Part shown: positions 27,268 to 35,715 of the stretch, one piece after another
Layout of the letters: each line of letters opens with the position of its first letter
Position numbering within the stretch: position 1 is the first letter of the stretch
Notes under the pieces: generated by a model
Database searches by the model: none
Told to the model about the DNA's origin: nothing
Seen by the model: the letters and a program-made list of their open reading frames with translations, nothing else
Assembly (NCBI RefSeq): GCF_014199595.1
Contig: NZ_JACHNX010000007.1
Span: forward strand, 62,001-126,000
Direction: 5' to 3'
DNA: 64,000 nucleotides
Source of the DNA: Sphingomonas yabuuchiae
GTDB taxonomy: Bacteria > Pseudomonadota > Alphaproteobacteria > Sphingomonadales > Sphingomonadaceae
Translations under genes and position numbers: made by a program

Positions 27268-28158
27268 ATGCGCAGGCTCCCCCCGCTGGGTGCGATCGAA
27301 GCATTTGTCCAGGTCGTGCGTCTGGGCTCCATCAAGGCGGCGGCCGAGGAACTGGCGCTGTCGGCGCCCGCGCTCAGCCGCCGGGTGCAGACGCTGGAAC
27401 GCTTTGTCGGCAAGCCGCTATTCGCCCGGCGGCACCAGGCGATGGTGCCCAATGAAGAGGGCCAGCGCCTGATGGAGCAGATTGCGCCGCTGCTCGACCA
27501 ATTGTCGGATGCGGTGGAGGCGATGACCAGCGGACAGGAAGTGTTGCGCCTGCGCCTGGGCGTGCTGCCGCTCTATGCGTCGCAGCGGCTGTTCCCGCAT
27601 ATGGGGCTGCTGCGTGCGGCACATCCCGAACTGCATCTGGATATCGACACCGCCGGGCATGGCATCGCGCGGCTGGGCGAAGGACTGGACGCGGTGATCG
27701 CGCTGGGTCGCGACATCGACCCCTCGCTCTACGCCAAGCGGCTCGACCGCAACAAAGTCTATGTCATCGGCGCCAAGCGGCTGCTCGAAGGCCCCAATCC
27801 GCTGCTCCGTCCCGAGCAGATGAACGGCATGACCGCGCTGCTGCACCGCGAAATGCCCGACGCCTTCACCGCCTGGTGCCAGGTCGCGGGACTGACCGAT
27901 ATCAAGCCCAAGGCGATCGACTTCTTCGACTCGGGCGGCCTGATGCTGGAGGCGGTGGCGCAGGGCCTCGGCGTCGCCTTCATGCACGCCAGCCATTTCG
28001 AACATGCGCATGATCCGCGTCTGGTCCGGCTGTTCGATATCGAGGTCGACAGCCCGTACAGCCACTGGTTCGTCTGCCGCCCGCGTGCGCTTCAGCTGAA
28101 GTCGGTGAAGCTGTTCCACGACTGGCTGATCGCCACGCTGTACCCGGAAGCGGCGTAA
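27268..28158 (+). CDS. LysR family transcriptional regulator (GcvA-like)
   Basis: A 296-residue DNA-binding regulator. The N-terminal winged helix-turn-helix (about 1-62) reads LGAIEAFVQVVRLGSIKAAAEELALSAPALSRRVQTLERFVGKPLFARR, followed by the LysR linker helix and a periplasmic-binding-like effector domain with a late CRPRALQLKSVKLFHDWL typical of the GcvA subgroup. The effector is unknown. The gene is divergent from cdc48, with a LysR box in between, so a regulatory link to cdc48 is possible but unproven. Confidence 0.9.
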   Translation: MRRLPPLGAIEAFVQVVRLGSIKAAAEELALSAPALSRRVQTLERFVGKPLFARRHQAMVPNEEGQRLMEQIAPLLDQLSDAVEAMTSGQEVLRLRLGVLPLYASQRLFPHMGLLRAAHPELHLDIDTAGHGIARLGEGLDAVIALGRDIDPSLYAKRLDRNKVYVIGAKRLLEGPNPLLRPEQMNGMTALLHREMPDAFTAWCQVAGLTDIKPKAIDFFDSGGLMLEAVAQGLGVAFMHASHFEHAHDPRLVRLFDIEVDSPYSHWFVCRPRALQLKSVKLFHDWLIATLYPEAA

Positions 28159-28196
28159 AGGCACGAATTGGCGTTCCGCCGCTCGCCACAAGCACG

Positions 28197-28302
28197 CCCC
28201 TCCCGCAAGCGGGAGGGGATGGGGGAGGGCAAGCCACATGCGATGGTCTCTGTGAGACTCCGAACCCTCCCCCCCGGTCCCCTCCCGCCTGCGGGAGGGG
28301 GA
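28197..28302. repeat. Family B palindrome copy
   Basis: cccctcccgcaagcgggagg and cccctcccgcctgcgggagg-type arms enclose gatgggggagggcaag and the mirror gaaccctcccccccggtc. It lies between LysR and the convergent rpmG gene. Confidence 0.78.
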
Positions 28303-28336
28303 GTGCGCATGGCGGACCTAGGCGCTCAACCCAACG

Positions 28337-28370
28337 ACAAAAAGCCGCGCGTCCTGTCGGACGGCGGCTT
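28337..28370 (-). terminator. Intrinsic terminator of rpmG
   Basis: On the minus strand AAGCCGC (28370-28364) pairs with GCGGCTT (28348-28342), with an inner GTCC/GGAC pair, followed by TTTTTG. It lies about 50 bases after the rpmG stop codon. Confidence 0.7.
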
Positions 28371-28417
28371 CACGCCTTCAAGACTCACGGGGCGACCCCG
28401 GGGCCGCCGCCCGCAAA

Positions 28418-28585
28418 TTACTTGATCTTGGCTTCCTTGAACTCGACATGCTTGCGCACGACCGGGTCGTACTTGTTGAAGCTCAGCTTCTCGGTCTTGG
28501 TGCGCGGGTTCTTCTTGGTGACGTAAAAGAAGCCGGTATCAGCCGAGCTGACGAGCTTGATCTTGACGGTGGTCGGCTTGGCCAT
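28418..28585 (-). CDS. rpmG: 50S ribosomal protein L33
   Basis: A 55-residue ribosomal protein: [20 protein letters not shown], then [35 protein letters not shown]. It has no cysteine, so it is the zinc-free (C-minus) form usual in proteobacteria. The gene is monocistronic in appearance, with a terminator behind it. rpmB (L28), often linked to rpmG elsewhere, is not adjacent. Confidence 0.95.
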   Translation of the reverse strand: MAKPTTVKIKLVSSADTGFFYVTKKNPRTKTEKLSFNKYDPVVRKHVEFKEAKIK

Positions 28586-28721
28586 GACCTGGTTCCTGTA
28601 TGCGTGAAAAAGCGAAAGCGGCAGCCGGAGCCGCCGCTATATAAGGGCTGCCCATGGCCCATGGGCCTGCCTGAGTCAAGCATTTCACCCGATTTAAGCC
28701 CCTCTTTACGGCCAAGGCCCT

Positions 28722-29117
28722 ATGGAAACCGTGCCGCTTCCCGCTATCGGGGCGGGCATGAGAGGGATGACCATCACGATGGAGCCGGGCGAATCACCCC
28801 ATGCGGGCATCAGCTCCGCCGAGATTCGCGACCAGCTCTGGGCCCGAATCGCCGCGCTCGACGTGTCCGCCCCCTATGCGCGGGCGGCCGAATTGATCGA
28901 CGGGGTGGAGGCGATTCGCCGTATCGCCCATCGCCACGGGCTGGTTCCCGCCGTCACCGTCACCCATTTCATCGACCGCGCCCTCATGCGGCAGGACGAA
29001 CCCGCACCGGTCCATGGCTGGTTTGCGATCCTGAGCGACGCCATCGCCAGCGAGCGGCAGGATTGGCAGACCGCCAACGCCTTTGCAGAGGCCTGTTCGG
29101 TACGCCTGGCCAGCTGA
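28722..29117 (+). CDS. Conserved-looking hypothetical protein
   Basis: A 131-residue cytosolic-looking protein, unrecognised. It is alpha-helical in appearance: ISSAEIRDQLWARIAALDVSAPYARAAELIDGVEAIRRIAHRHGLVPAVTVTHFIDRALMRQDEPAPVHGWFAILSDAI. Three starts are possible (28722, 28758, 28767); none has a clear ribosome site. Its stop overlaps the ATG of the next gene (TGATG), so the two are almost certainly translated together. No function is assigned. Confidence 0.65.
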   Translation: METVPLPAIGAGMRGMTITMEPGESPHAGISSAEIRDQLWARIAALDVSAPYARAAELIDGVEAIRRIAHRHGLVPAVTVTHFIDRALMRQDEPAPVHGWFAILSDAIASERQDWQTANAFAEACSVRLAS

Positions 29118-29686
29118 TGGATGCGCTGATGATCGTCCTGGTCGCCACGCTCCTGTCACAGGCGGGCGGGCGGCTGAGCGGTTTTGCCGAAAGGCTGGCG
29201 GAACGGACGGACAGCGCCCTGCCGGTCCTGGCGGGGGTCCTGCTGGCGCAAGGGTTGCTGGCGGCGGTGGCGATCCGAATCGGGATATTGCTGGGACCGC
29301 AGGTGACACCTGAGGCGCGCAGCCTGTTGCTGGCGGTTGCGCTGGTGCTGGTGGGCCTCGGCATGATGGGGCGGTTGCCGCGCGCCGGTTCGCCCTTCGG
29401 CTCGGTTCGCCTGGGGGTGTTCGGCACCGCCTTGTTGGGGGCGGGCACGATCCTGTTGATGGAATCCGGGTTATTGCTGGTCGCGGTCGCCGCCGCACGC
29501 TCTCTCCTGCCCTGGGCGGCCTGGCCGGGCGCGATGCTGGGGATGCTCGGCGCGTTGATACCGGCGATCCTGCTGGGCGCGCGTGAGTGGCGCAGGCTGG
29601 CGTGGCGGCCGATCCGGATGACGGGCGGTGCGATCATGATCCTGATCGGCATCGTCATCGCGCTTTCTGCCAAGGGATTGATCTAG
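29117..29686 (+). CDS. Six-segment membrane protein, possible degenerate TMEM165/GDT1 relative
   Basis: A 189-residue integral membrane protein with about six hydrophobic segments arranged as two similar halves. Each half starts with a similar pattern (ALMIVLVATLLSQAGGR and GTALLGAGTILLMESGL), reminiscent of the two-repeat TMEM165/GDT1 cation exchangers, whose ExGD(K/R)(T/S) motifs are however not present. The ATG at 29117 overlaps the preceding stop, showing translational coupling. Transport function is only a guess. Confidence 0.6.
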   Translation: MDALMIVLVATLLSQAGGRLSGFAERLAERTDSALPVLAGVLLAQGLLAAVAIRIGILLGPQVTPEARSLLLAVALVLVGLGMMGRLPRAGSPFGSVRLGVFGTALLGAGTILLMESGLLLVAVAAARSLLPWAAWPGAMLGMLGALIPAILLGAREWRRLAWRPIRMTGGAIMILIGIVIALSAKGLI

Positions 29687-29788
29687 GCGGTCGATCAGAC
29701 AGCGCAGGCTTTGTACATGGACAGCGGGGGAGCCATTGGGCCATCGGATCGTTAACGCAACGATTCCTCAGACAGCGGGAGCATGTCC

Positions 29789-30286
29789 ATGTCCGATATC
29801 AATCCGGCGCTCGATACGCCGACCGACCTCAACCGCAACGCCACCGCCAGCGTCGCCGACGCGCTGAACGGCGCGCTGGCCGATTGCTATGCGCTTTATC
29901 TGAAGACCAAGAATTTCCACTGGCACGTCTCGGGTCCGCATTTCCGTGATTATCACCTGATGCTCGACGATCAGGCCGGGCAGATCCTGGGCGTGACCGA
30001 CGCCATTGCCGAGCGCGTGCGAAAGACCGGCAACGTCACGCTGCGCTCGATCGGCGACATCGCGCGCCGTCAGACCATCGTCGACAATGACCGCGAATTC
30101 GTGTCGGCCGCCGACATGCTGGTCGAACTGCGCGACGACAATCTGAAGCTGGTCGAGCGCTTCCGCACGGTCAAGGACGCGGCCGAGGAGGCCAAGGACA
30201 ATGCCACCAGCGGCATCGTCGACGAATGGACCGACCAGGCCGAGGAACGCGCCTGGTTCCTGTTCGAAGCCGGTCGCAAGGGCTGA
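29789..30286 (+). CDS. dps: Dps family DNA-binding ferritin-like protein
   Basis: A 165-residue miniferritin that forms a dodecamer, oxidises and stores iron and protects DNA during oxidative stress or starvation. The ferroxidase-site segment KNFHWHVSGPHFRDYHLMLDDQAGQ (histidines and aspartates) is clear, followed by helices with SAADMLVELRDDNLKLVERFR and a late DQAEERAWFLFEA. Of two close ATGs (29783, 29789) I chose 29789 because GGGAG lies 7 bases before it. A strong terminator follows. No regulator is adjacent. Confidence 0.93.
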   Translation: MSDINPALDTPTDLNRNATASVADALNGALADCYALYLKTKNFHWHVSGPHFRDYHLMLDDQAGQILGVTDAIAERVRKTGNVTLRSIGDIARRQTIVDNDREFVSAADMLVELRDDNLKLVERFRTVKDAAEEAKDNATSGIVDEWTDQAEERAWFLFEAGRKG

Positions 30287-30310
30287 CCGCCCTCCCCGAC
30301 CCGATACGAG

Positions 30311-30340
30311 AAGGCCCCGGTCGATACCGGGGCCTTTTTT
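30311..30340 (+). terminator. Strong intrinsic terminator of dps
   Basis: AAGGCCCCGGT (30311-30321) pairs with ACCGGGGCCTT (30326-30336) around CGAT, followed by TTTT. It also faces the 3' end of the convergent NodB-like gene, 9 bases beyond. Confidence 0.88.
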
Positions 30341-30348
30341 CCTTCGTG

Positions 30349-32127
30349 TCAGATCGGGAGCGAGGAATTTCCGTCCCGCATCCACAATTCGGTCTTGGTC
30401 AAAACGTCCAGCTGCCCGGCGTCGCGCCGCGCGACAATATAATCGATCAAACCACGGAATTTGGCGGAATCGGTCTGGCCCGTTCCGGTTTCGTAAATGC
30501 CGTGAAGGTAAAATTCCAATGTCTCGCCTCGCAATATAGCCACATCAACCAGGGACTTAAGCTCGTCCAAGCTCATGTTCGAAGTGGCGTTGGCGGGCGT
30601 GACCACTCCGCCGCGATCCGTAATGCCGAACCGTGACAGCCAGCTCCCCTTACCCTGTGTCGTGCGCGCCATCTTGTATCCGGCGGCCTTCAGCGCGAGG
30701 GGCAGTTTCGTGTAGGAAAACTCGCTCGACAAATCAGTGAAATTGAACGTCTTCACCTGTGCGATAACATTTTCGCTGAGCGTGATCTGCGTCGGGCTGT
30801 CCACGCTGACGACGGTTGTTCCTACTGGCACGTTGTAACCGCCGACGAGCATGCCCGGCTGAATGCCCGACGTATCCGACATGGTGGCGATCCGTGTGCC
30901 ATTGGTCTTGGCAGAGAAGCTGCGCGGCCGGAAGGGGCTGTCTTGGTAACGTCCATTGGGGTAGCAACAGAAATCATTGCCACGCGTCATTCCATTGGCT
31001 TGAGCCCAGTCTCGTACCTTCTGCAATTCCGCGAGAGCGGCCGCCAAGGTCGGCCGGGTGGTCATCAGATCATCGTCATAGCTACCGTTTAGATAGCAAT
31101 CCCAGCCTGCATTATACATCTCGCGAAGCTGTGCCAGCGTCAGCCGACTTGGCCCCCCGATCTTGCCGGGAGCGATATGGAAGCCGCCCTTGACGTTGCG
31201 AGCCTGCATATAGGGGAATGCGTCCGTATATTGAGTCCGCAAAATGTCGTCGAAGCCGATGACAATGGTCGGGCGACCACCCGCGCGGGCCACCAGCGCA
31301 TCCACGCTGACGCGCGGCGCATGCGGAACCTGGGTAATCACACTGTTCGTCACGCCGAAACGGCCGGCGCCAGCACTCTGTAATCCTTCGATCTCACTAG
31401 AGTGGATCGATCCCCACATGGAGCCATAAAAGAGCGGCTGCGGCGTCTGGTACAGCGGTTCCAGAAGCGGCGTTTTCGCACGAAATTCCTGGCTACCACG
31501 CGTCAGCGTCAGATCGAAGGCTGTGACGGTATGATAGATCGGGTCCCATCCCAGATCGACGAACTGTGCGATGGTGCCGAATTTGGCGGGATCGTGATAG
31601 CCGATATCCGATTTGCTCAGGCCCGGACCGCCCAGGCGTGATCCGGTCCCCTGGATCTCCACTGCACCACTGCCTTGCGCCACCGCCGAACGACTGGCGA
31701 GCAAGGCTTCATTGGTCGCGGTGAACCCACTGGTCGTATCAAAGCTTTCCAGCAAGATGGGAATGTCGAGCACGACCGCCAGCGCGGAGGCGACGACGCG
31801 CTGCCCATTCATGACGCCGACCGTGACCAGACGAGTACCGATATCCTCAGCGCGCGCGACATAGGTGGTCGCCGAGGCATCGGTGATCGGCGTACGTGTT
31901 CGGTCGGAGGTCAGGGCTTCGCGAAACCACTGGACTCCCGACATTCCCTGCGGGGCCGAATAGGTCTGGCCGACGGATCCGTCCTTCGTTGCCAACATAT
32001 AGATTTGCGGCGCATCAACCGATGGTGTCGGCGTCGGTTGCGGTGCAGGGTCGTTCCCACCCTCGATCACGCAGCCAGAGCACGAAAAGGCCATCGCGCC
32101 GATCAAGAATTGACGCCGAGTTGTCAT
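30349..32127 (-). CDS. Tat-exported polysaccharide deacetylase-like (NodB fold) protein with inserted domain
   Basis: A 592-residue exported protein. The N-terminus MTTRRQFLIGAMAFSCSGC has a twin-arginine motif and a lipobox-like cysteine. A proline-rich linker and a beta-rich region (about 50-270) precede a NodB-like domain starting at PTIVIGFDD (near 285). The family's HxxxH metal site appears replaced: the aligned segment reads GWDCYLNGSYDDDLM. Residues about 398-460 insert a segment (GMLVGGYNVPVGTTVVSVDS then PTQITLS) resembling phage tail-type modules, after which NodB resumes (FYLHGIYETG). The gene is visibly lower in GC than its neighbours, suggesting transfer. Substrate unknown. Confidence 0.72.
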   Translation of the reverse strand: MTTRRQFLIGAMAFSCSGCVIEGGNDPAPQPTPTPSVDAPQIYMLATKDGSVGQTYSAPQGMSGVQWFREALTSDRTRTPITDASATTYVARAEDIGTRLVTVGVMNGQRVVASALAVVLDIPILLESFDTTSGFTATNEALLASRSAVAQGSGAVEIQGTGSRLGGPGLSKSDIGYHDPAKFGTIAQFVDLGWDPIYHTVTAFDLTLTRGSQEFRAKTPLLEPLYQTPQPLFYGSMWGSIHSSEIEGLQSAGAGRFGVTNSVITQVPHAPRVSVDALVARAGGRPTIVIGFDDILRTQYTDAFPYMQARNVKGGFHIAPGKIGGPSRLTLAQLREMYNAGWDCYLNGSYDDDLMTTRPTLAAALAELQKVRDWAQANGMTRGNDFCCYPNGRYQDSPFRPRSFSAKTNGTRIATMSDTSGIQPGMLVGGYNVPVGTTVVSVDSPTQITLSENVIAQVKTFNFTDLSSEFSYTKLPLALKAAGYKMARTTQGKGSWLSRFGITDRGGVVTPANATSNMSLDELKSLVDVAILRGETLEFYLHGIYETGTGQTDSAKFRGLIDYIVARRDAGQLDVLTKTELWMRDGNSSLPI

Positions 32128-32374
32128 CGATTTTCCCCCGCGGGGCAGATCATCGCCGCCCCCCTTGCTTAGCGGATGCACCAAGTCAGGACAGCGACGC
32201 AATCCTGTGATCGTCCCATGCATCGATTTCTATTCCATGATGAGACAGATGATATGCTCTTTTCAACGGCAGCGCGCCCGGATTCTGCCGGATCACGGCC
32301 CATCCAATCATCCGTAACCGGAACACCGACCCTCCCCGCCAGTTAACCCCTTATCAGGTCAGGAGGATTACCCC

Positions 32375-32560
32375 ATGCTCAAGCTTGCCATCACCTTCCT
32401 CGTCGTCGGATTGATCCTGGGGGCGCTCGGTTTCGGGGGCATTGGCGGCGCGTTCGTCGGGATCGCCAAGATTCTGTTCTTCATCGCGATCGCGCTGTTC
32501 GTGATCTTCCTCGTGCTCGGGCTGGTTGCGGGCAAATCGGTGAAGAACGCGATCGACTGA
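32375..32560 (+). CDS. DUF1328 small membrane protein
   Basis: A 61-residue protein with two closely spaced membrane spans ([24 protein letters not shown] and [24 protein letters not shown]), typical of the DUF1328/YtjA family. Its function is unknown; family members are induced by stress in some bacteria. AGGAGG precedes the ATG by 8 bases, the strongest ribosome site in the area. The DNA ligase start codon follows after 6 bases, so the two are probably one transcript. Confidence 0.85.
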   Translation: MLKLAITFLVVGLILGALGFGGIGGAFVGIAKILFFIAIALFVIFLVLGLVAGKSVKNAID

Positions 32561-32566
32561 TCCCCC

Positions 32567-34159
32567 ATGCGCGAATTCGCGGCGTTGCTCGATGCGCTGA
32601 TCTATACACGCTCGCGCAACGCCAAGCTGAAGCTGGTCGCGGATTACCTTGCCGCCACGCCCGATCCCGACCGGGGTTGGGCGATGGCGGCGCTGACGGG
32701 CGATCTCGACCTGCCGGGCGTCAAGCCCGCGCTGATCCGCGCCTTGATCGAGCAGCGGGTGGACCCCGTGCTGTTCCGCATGAGCCGCGATTATGTCGGC
32801 GACACCGCCGAGACGGTCGCCCTGCTCTGGCCCGCGCCCGACCGGCCGCTCGATCCCGAACCGCTGTCGGTCAGCGATGTGGTCGAGCGGCTGCGGCATC
32901 TGTCGCGTTCCGACGCGCCCGCCGCGCTGGCCGATATGCTCGACCGATCGACCGCCGAGGAGCGGTTCGCGTTGCTCAAGATGGCGACGGGGGGCTTGCG
33001 CATCGGCCTGTCCGCTCGGCTTGCGAAGACCGCCTTCGCCCAACATTTCGGATTGGATGTCGAGGCGGTCGAGGAGGTCTGGCACGGCCTGTCGCCGCCT
33101 TATGCCGAGCTGTTCGCCTGGGGCGAGGGCACGGGCGCGCAGCCGACACCCGCCGATGTGCCGGTCTTCCGCCCCTTCATGCTCGCCCATCCGCTGGAGG
33201 ATTTGCGGGTCGACCTGACCGACTATGCCGCCGAATGGAAATGGGACGGCATCCGGGTACAGATCGTCCATGTCGCCGGGCAGACGCGGCTCTACAGCCG
33301 GACCGGCGACGATGTGACGCACGCCTTTCCCGAGGTGGCGAGTGCCTTCGACGCGGTCGGGGCCGTGGACGGCGAGCTGCTGGTCAAGGGCGAGCATCAG
33401 GGTGGCACGCTGGAGGATGGCGGCGGCGCGGCTAGCTTCAACGCGTTGCAACAAAGGCTCGGGCGCAAGACGGTGTCGGCGAAGATGCTGGCGGAGTATC
33501 CCGCCTTCGTCCGGCTCTACGACATATTGATCGACGGGACCGAGGATATCCGCGCTTTGCCTTGGACCGAGCGGCGCAAGAGGCTGGAGGGGTTCGCCGC
33601 AAAGCTCGACCCCGAGCGGTTCGACGTCAGCGCGGTGATCGAGGCGGAGGACTTCACCGCGCTGGAGGCTTTGCGCGCCACCGCGCGCGATGCCGCGATC
33701 GAGGGGGTGATGCTCAAGCGCCGCGATTCCCCCTATAGCGGCGGGCGGCGCGTCGGCCTGTGGTACAAATGGAAGCGCGATCCGCTGACGGCCGATTGCG
33801 TGATGATGTACGCGCAGCGCGGCAATGGCCGGCGTTCGAGCTATTATAGCGACTATACCTTCGGCTGCTGGACCGAGGAGGGCGAGTTGCTGCCGGTCGG
33901 CAAGGCCTATTCGGGGATCACCGACGAGGAATTGCGCCAGCTCGACCGCTTCGTGCGCGCGCATACCGTCCACCGCTTCGGTCCGGTGCGTGAGGTGGAA
34001 AAGACGCTGGTGCTCGAGATCGCGTTCGATTCGATCCACGATTCGAAGCGCCACAAGTCGGGCGTCGCCATGCGCTTCCCCCGCATCGCCCGCATCCGCA
34101 CCGACAAGCCCGCCGCCGAAGCCGACCGGGTGGAGACGCTCAAGCGGCTGGTGACTTAA
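32567..34159 (+). CDS. ATP-dependent DNA ligase (PP_1105 family, DNA-damage associated)
   Basis: A 530-residue DNA ligase with an N-terminal helical DNA-binding domain (about 1-200), the adenylation domain (200-400) and an OB fold. The nucleophile motif KxDGxR reads EWKWDGIRVQ (near 224). Motif IV reads EGVMLKRRDSPY and motif V WYKWKRDP. This family is separate from the essential NAD ligase LigA and is linked to DNA damage (cisplatin) response. Its usual partners PdeM, helicase and exonuclease are not adjacent; PdeM is at the start of the window. The stop overlaps that of the convergent DUF2306 gene by 2 bases. Confidence 0.92.
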   Translation: MREFAALLDALIYTRSRNAKLKLVADYLAATPDPDRGWAMAALTGDLDLPGVKPALIRALIEQRVDPVLFRMSRDYVGDTAETVALLWPAPDRPLDPEPLSVSDVVERLRHLSRSDAPAALADMLDRSTAEERFALLKMATGGLRIGLSARLAKTAFAQHFGLDVEAVEEVWHGLSPPYAELFAWGEGTGAQPTPADVPVFRPFMLAHPLEDLRVDLTDYAAEWKWDGIRVQIVHVAGQTRLYSRTGDDVTHAFPEVASAFDAVGAVDGELLVKGEHQGGTLEDGGGAASFNALQQRLGRKTVSAKMLAEYPAFVRLYDILIDGTEDIRALPWTERRKRLEGFAAKLDPERFDVSAVIEAEDFTALEALRATARDAAIEGVMLKRRDSPYSGGRRVGLWYKWKRDPLTADCVMMYAQRGNGRRSSYYSDYTFGCWTEEGELLPVGKAYSGITDEELRQLDRFVRAHTVHRFGPVREVEKTLVLEIAFDSIHDSKRHKSGVAMRFPRIARIRTDKPAAEADRVETLKRLVT

Positions 34160-34683
34160 CCGAACAGCCACGTCCCCATCACCCGGCCGGGCAGGAAGGC
34201 GAAGGAGCCCGCACCGATCAGTCCGGTGAGATACAGGCTGACCATCAGCTTGCGATGCGTGTCGATCCGCCCGGCCCGCGCCGCCGCGATCGCGCGCCAC
34301 AGTCCGATCAGCGTGACGGGCACGAAGATATGGATGAAACTGAATTGCCCGTGATTCAGGTCGCGCAGCGCCAGGGCGGAAAGGGCCGCGACCACCATCA
34401 GCGCTGCCCAGAGCTTGCCCAGCATCCGGTGCCGCGCATCCCCTTTGCGCGCCAGCAGGACATAGAGCCCCAGCGGCAGGGCGGGCAGGACCGAGCCGAG
34501 ATGAATCCACACCGCCACGTCATGCGTCCGCGCCAGGGTCGGCGAGAGCCCGAGCGCACCGCGCGCTATGGCGACCACCGCCATCAGCGACAGCGTGCCC
34601 CCTGCAAGCAGGATCGCGGCGCGGGCGGCGGGAGAGGTATCGAGAGGGCGGCGGTTCGGGGCGGCGATCGAAAGGCTGGTCAT
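34156..34683 (-). CDS. DUF2306 membrane protein
   Basis: A 175-residue membrane protein with about four hydrophobic spans and several histidines set at membrane edges (WIHLGSVLPALPLGLYVLL, KGDARHRMLGKLWA, ALRDLNHGQFSFIHIFVP). This layout is the DUF2306 pattern and resembles small b-type cytochromes, though heme binding is unproven. The ATG at 34683 starts the conserved region. It is convergent with the ligase, with overlapping stops, and divergent from the LytTR gene (about 150 bases). Confidence 0.75.
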   Translation of the reverse strand: MTSLSIAAPNRRPLDTSPAARAAILLAGGTLSLMAVVAIARGALGLSPTLARTHDVAVWIHLGSVLPALPLGLYVLLARKGDARHRMLGKLWAALMVVAALSALALRDLNHGQFSFIHIFVPVTLIGLWRAIAAARAGRIDTHRKLMVSLYLTGLIGAGSFAFLPGRVMGTWLFG

Positions 34684-34835
34684 CGGTCGAGATCCTGATC
34701 GGAAACGGGTTGCCCCTTTCCTGACCTGGCGCCGAACCCGCGCCAGTCTGATTGCGTCGAACGGCGGTTTCCCTTCGTGGAGCGGCCGATTTGCCATTTC
34801 ACGAAGCGCCAATTGGCCATAGGCACGGGGCCGTG

Positions 34836-35597
34836 ATGCCCCGCTCGCGCCGCATAGTGATCGATATCGCGCTGATGATCGGCGTCGGACTGCTGCTCGC
34901 GGTACTGGGACCGTTCGGCACCTTCGACGCGCGCTTTGCCTATCGGCTGATCTATTGGATCGCGCTGATGCTGGCGGGCTATGCACTCTACAAGCCGATA
35001 ATGGCGGGTGCGCTGGTTGCGGCGGCGCGGCTGCATCTGCCCGATATGGCGGGCTGGGCCGCCGCCGCGATCCTGGCCAGCCTGCCGATGAGCGTCGTCG
35101 TCTGGTGGGTCGGACGTTTGGGTCTGCCGCTGCGTTGGCCCGACGCGGATCGGGCGCTGCTGCTCTATGGCAATGTGCTGGTGATCGGGGGGTTGGCCAG
35201 CCTGTTGCTCTGGTATGGACAGAAGCGACGAAGTGTTACGTCGGAGCCAGCCGTCCCCGAACCCGCCCCGCCGATCACGACGCCCCGCCCCGCGCTGCTC
35301 GACCGCCTGCCGCCCGGTTTCGGGCCGGATATCGTCGCGCTGGAAATGGAGGACCATTATCTGCGCGTCCATGGCGCCTATGGATCGGAACTGATCCTGC
35401 TGAGGATGCGTGACGCGGTGCAGGAGGTCGCGCCGCTGATCGGCGCGCAGGTGCATCGGAGCTGGTGGGTGGCGCGGGCTGCCGTTCGCGAGACGCATCG
35501 CGAAGGGCGCGGGCTACGACTGGTCCTGACCGGCGGGGTCGAGGCGCGGGTATCGCGCGCGATGGTGCCGGTGCTGGAAGCCGAGGGCTGGTGGTAG
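34836..35597 (+). CDS. Membrane-anchored LytTR-domain DNA-binding regulator
   Basis: A 253-residue protein with four predicted membrane spans (about 6-130: IALMIGVGLLLAVLGPF, LIYWIALMLAGYALY, AAAAILASLPMSVVVWWVG, LVIGGLASLLLWYG), a proline-rich linker and a C-terminal LytTR DNA-binding domain (ALEMEDHYLRVHGAYGSELILLRMRDAV, then GAQVHRSWWVARAAVRET). It presumably senses a signal at the membrane and binds direct-repeat DNA. No histidine kinase is adjacent. The ATG at 34836 is preceded by no strong ribosome site. Targets unknown; it may regulate the divergent DUF2306 gene. Confidence 0.82.
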   Translation: MPRSRRIVIDIALMIGVGLLLAVLGPFGTFDARFAYRLIYWIALMLAGYALYKPIMAGALVAAARLHLPDMAGWAAAAILASLPMSVVVWWVGRLGLPLRWPDADRALLLYGNVLVIGGLASLLLWYGQKRRSVTSEPAVPEPAPPITTPRPALLDRLPPGFGPDIVALEMEDHYLRVHGAYGSELILLRMRDAVQEVAPLIGAQVHRSWWVARAAVRETHREGRGLRLVLTGGVEARVSRAMVPVLEAEGWW

Positions 35598-35607
35598 CGG
35601 CTTTAAA

Positions 35608-35712
35608 TTCCTCCCCTGCAAGGGAAGGTGGCAGTCCGTAGGATTGACGGAGGGGTGTCAACGCTGCTGCTGACACCCCTCCACCACCGCCCTCCCCGTG
35701 CCGGGGAGGATG
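35608..35712. repeat. Family A repeat, full copy
   Basis: It starts ttcctcccctgcaagggaag, contains ggattgacggaggggtgtca and the mirrored ctgacacccctccaccaccg, and ends ctccccgtgccggggaggat. It lies between the convergent LytTR and murA genes. Confidence 0.78.
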
Positions 35713-35715
35713 AAA

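Noticed and set aside
28585..28720. Sigma-70 promoter for rpmG
   Set aside because: TTGACT and TATATA elements exist on the minus strand but their spacing is far too long, so no promoter is called.
34690..34835. LytTR binding site before the LytTR gene
   Set aside because: A near direct repeat (TTTGCCAT and ATTGGCCAT) exists, but its spacing and sequence do not match LytTR consensus sites.
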